DNA of 7,823 nucleotides from assembly GCA_030609765.1 (NCBI GenBank), contig JAUWTE010000132.1, forward strand, positions 1 to 7,823. Reading direction: 5' to 3'. This DNA comes from Acidobacteriota bacterium. Its GTDB lineage: Bacteria > Acidobacteriota > UBA890. The position numbers and the translations under genes were made by a program. This document shows, in pieces, positions 5,941 through 7,823 of this stretch. How positions within the stretch are numbered: the first letter of the stretch is position 1; every line of letters starts with the position of its first letter. Below the pieces are notes generated by a model. The model was not told the DNA's origin and did no database searches. It worked only from the letters and a program-made list of their open reading frames with translations.

Positions 5941-6960
5941 CTACTTCAGTGCCTCGGCTCCGCCGACGACCTCGAGGATCTCGGTGGTGATGTCCGCCTG
6001 GCGGATCTTATTCATTGTCAACGTTAGATCATCGATCAGATCGTCGGCGTTCCTGGTGGCGTTATCCATGGCCGCCCGGCGCGCGGCGTGCTCGGCCGCC
6101 ACCGATTCCAGAAAAGCGCGATAGGTTTGAATCTCAACATGGCGCGGTAAGGTTCGCGCGAAGATCTCGGCCACGCTCGGATCGTAGATGAAGTCGACGA
6201 GATCGAGGGCCTCGAACTTCCCAGCCTCGTCGGCAGCCTCCTTTGACTCCGCCCAGGCCGAGGCCATTCCGCTGAGGCCGATGGCCCCGTATCCCGCCAG
6301 ATCGGGGGTGCCTCCGGTATTGACTTCGGCGACGGCTCGCATTGCATCACGCGCCGTCACGCCCTCGTCTTTCGGGAAACGGATACCGACGATCGGCAGC
6401 AGGCGATCGACCACGACCGTTTGCTGCATCAACGACTTGAACTCGTTGTAGATGAGATAAACAGCGTCGGTCTCATGCGCGGTGAACTTTTCGATCAGGT
6501 CCCCAGCGACCGCCGCCGCCTCGGCGAAGCCGAAGTCCATCAGGTAATCCGGGTACGACGCTATAATGGGCCACTTTTTCTTGCTCAAGTTCTTGAACCC
6601 TATCTTGCCGACCACAACCAACGACACGTCCTTGCCTTCCCAGGCCTTTAGCGCTGTCATCGCTCGCCGCAGGACGTTGGCATTGAAGGACCCGCACATG
6701 CCTCGGTCGGAGGTAATGATGACGGCAAGGATGCGCCTTTCCTCCGGTACCTCGCGCAGCAGGGGATGGTCACGCTTTTCTGTGCGCCCGGCTAGGTCGT
6801 TGAGCACTTCCCAGACCTTGTTGGAGAAAGGCCGCGTGTTCATGATGTTTTCCTGCGCGCGGCGCAGCTTCGCCCCGGCCACCATCTTCATGGCCCGCGT
6901 GATTTGGCGGATATTCTTGACCGAGCGAACGCGCCGCCTGAGCTCTAGCTGAGTAGCCAT
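5941..6960 (-). CDS. atpG: ATP synthase F1 gamma subunit with an enlarged central domain
   Basis: Gamma is the rotating central shaft of F1. The N-terminal helix motif RVRSVKNIRQITRAMKMVA (10-28) and the C-terminal helix, with YRAFLESVAAEHAARRAAM (280-298) and the end TTEILEVVGGAEAL (325-338), are textbook and form the coiled-coil shaft. ITSDRGMCGSFNAN (82-95) is the conserved Rossmann-like segment. At 339 residues it is about 50 longer than E. coli gamma (287). The surplus lies between RLLPI (186-190) and LVDFIYDPS (254-262), where about 63 residues replace about 14 in E. coli. Chloroplast and cyanobacterial gamma carry their regulatory insertion at this same place, but this insert has no cysteine and different sequence. 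The ribosome-binding GGAGGTG lies in the last codons of atpA, 12 bases before the ATG; nine bases separate the two genes. Confidence 0.97.
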   Translation of the reverse strand: MATQLELRRRVRSVKNIRQITRAMKMVAGAKLRRAQENIMNTRPFSNKVWEVLNDLAGRTEKRDHPLLREVPEERRILAVIITSDRGMCGSFNANVLRRAMTALKAWEGKDVSLVVVGKIGFKNLSKKKWPIIASYPDYLMDFGFAEAAAVAGDLIEKFTAHETDAVYLIYNEFKSLMQQTVVVDRLLPIVGIRFPKDEGVTARDAMRAVAEVNTGGTPDLAGYGAIGLSGMASAWAESKEAADEAGKFEALDLVDFIYDPSVAEIFARTLPRHVEIQTYRAFLESVAAEHAARRAAMDNATRNADDLIDDLTLTMNKIRQADITTEILEVVGGAEALK

Positions 6961-6969
6961 CGGTACGCT

Positions 6970-7823
6970 TTACACCTCCGCGGCCACAGCCGCTGCGTCC
7001 TCCTCAACGATGTCCTCTACAACTGCTTCCTCCACTGCCTCTTGTTCTGCCTCCGGTGAGAACACCTCGGTGTAGGCCTTGATCAAAGTGGAAATGCGCT
7101 CTTTCAGCTCGTCGTCGAGCGCTCCCTTCTCTTCAATCATGTCCAGCAGGTCGGGGGCGTTGACGTCCAGGTACTCGTAGAGCCCGACCTCGAACTCATG
7201 CACCTGCCAAACGTTCAAGCGATCCAGGTAGCCTCCTGTTCCCGCGAAGATCCCGACGACTTGCTTGGCCACACGCAGGGGCTCGTACTGGTCCTGCTTG
7301 AGCAGCTCCATGAGACGCTCGCCGCGAGCCAACTGGCGCTGGGTTGCGATGTCCAGATCGGAGCCGAACTGGGTGAAGCCGGCCAGTTCGCGGTACTGCG
7401 CCAGGTCGAGGCGCAGGGAGCCGGCGACCTGCTTCATCGCCTTGATCTGTGCCGCGCCGCCGACACGAGAGACCGACAGGCCGACGTTGACCGCCGGGCG
7501 GAAGCCCTGGTGGAACAGATCGGTCTCCAGGTAGATCTGCCCGTCGGTGATGGAGATCACGTTCGTGGGGATATAGGCGGAAACGTCTCCCGCCTTCGTC
7601 TCGATAACCGGCAGTGCGGTCAACGAGCCTCCTCCATTCTCTTCGTTGAGCTTGGCAGCGCGCTCGAGCAGGCGCGAGTGCAGGTAGAAGACGTCGCCCG
7701 GGTAGGCCTCGCGGCCTGGAGGCCGGCGCATGAGCAACGACATCTCGCGGTAGGCGTTGGCGTGCTTGGAAAGGTCGTCGTAGATTATCAACGCGTGGCC
7801 GCCGTTGTCGCGCACATACTCAC
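6970..7823 (-). CDS. atpA: ATP synthase F1 alpha subunit, C-terminal part (5' end outside window)
   Basis: The window holds the last 283 codons; roughly the first 250, including Walker A, lie beyond the right edge. Alpha forms the non-catalytic nucleotide sites of F1 and supplies the arginine finger to beta. The frame opens at 7821 with EYVRDNGGHALIIYDDLSK, which contains the Walker B strand. Then come MRRPPGREAYPGDVFYLHSR, TNVISITDGQIYLE, and SVSRVGGAAQ with the arginine-finger Arg. The C-terminal helical domain follows, with SDLDIATQRQLARGERL and the region up to KAYTEVFSP. After the normal end of the family there are about 28 extra, mostly Glu/Ala/Val residues. The GTG at 7813-7815 is an internal valine, not a start. 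The atpG ribosome-binding site is embedded in the last codons. Confidence 0.98.
   Translation of the reverse strand, partial: EYVRDNGGHALIIYDDLSKHANAYREMSLLMRRPPGREAYPGDVFYLHSRLLERAAKLNEENGGGSLTALPVIETKAGDVSAYIPTNVISITDGQIYLETDLFHQGFRPAVNVGLSVSRVGGAAQIKAMKQVAGSLRLDLAQYRELAGFTQFGSDLDIATQRQLARGERLMELLKQDQYEPLRVAKQVVGIFAGTGGYLDRLNVWQVHEFEVGLYEYLDVNAPDLLDMIEEKGALDDELKERISTLIKAYTEVFSPEAEQEAVEEAVVEDIVEEDAAAVAAEV

Overview
The window is a GC-rich piece of a bacterial chromosome in which every supported gene is on the minus strand, so gene order runs from the right end to the left. The organism looks Gram-negative. It has a Wzm/Wzt-type polysaccharide exporter, a lipoprotein-type binding protein and a standard bacterial F-type ATP synthase. 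The phylum cannot be fixed from the sequence; an acidobacterial or deltaproteobacterial-like lineage is only a guess from gene order and protein style.

Right part (7823 to 3955): the end of an ATP synthase operon in the classical order atpA (5' part cut off by the window edge), atpG, atpD, atpC. Spacers are 9 to 43 bases. The proteins carry the family's diagnostic motifs. Two departures stand out: a gamma subunit of 339 residues with about 50 extra residues at the place where cyanobacterial and chloroplast gamma carry their regulatory insertion, and an acidic tail on alpha. Three perfect copies of a heptamer sit between atpD and atpC.

Middle (3859 to 2714): one gene for a lipoprotein-like type 1 periplasmic binding protein of the branched-chain amino acid family. 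No matching importer genes are beside it. No convincing terminator separates it from atpC, so it may be read together with the ATP synthase genes.

Intergenic 2538 to 2713: the largest non-coding stretch (176 bases) and the most unusual one. Four DnaA-box-like sites in one orientation lie within 98 bases, and a perfect 11-base inverted repeat flanks one of them. It could be a replication-origin element or a DnaA-controlled promoter region. No AT-rich unwinding region is visible.

Left part (2537 to 1): an ABC-2 polysaccharide export permease, its ATPase with a Wzt-like C-terminal cargo domain, and the first 87 codons of a gene that reads as mfd, the transcription-repair coupling factor. Permease and ATPase overlap by one base (TGATG), and mfd starts 31 bases after the ATPase. 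The three are probably one transcription unit. Apart from the DnaA-box cluster and the gamma insertion, this is mostly ordinary housekeeping and cell-envelope sequence. I saw no mobile element, CRISPR array, tRNA or rRNA.
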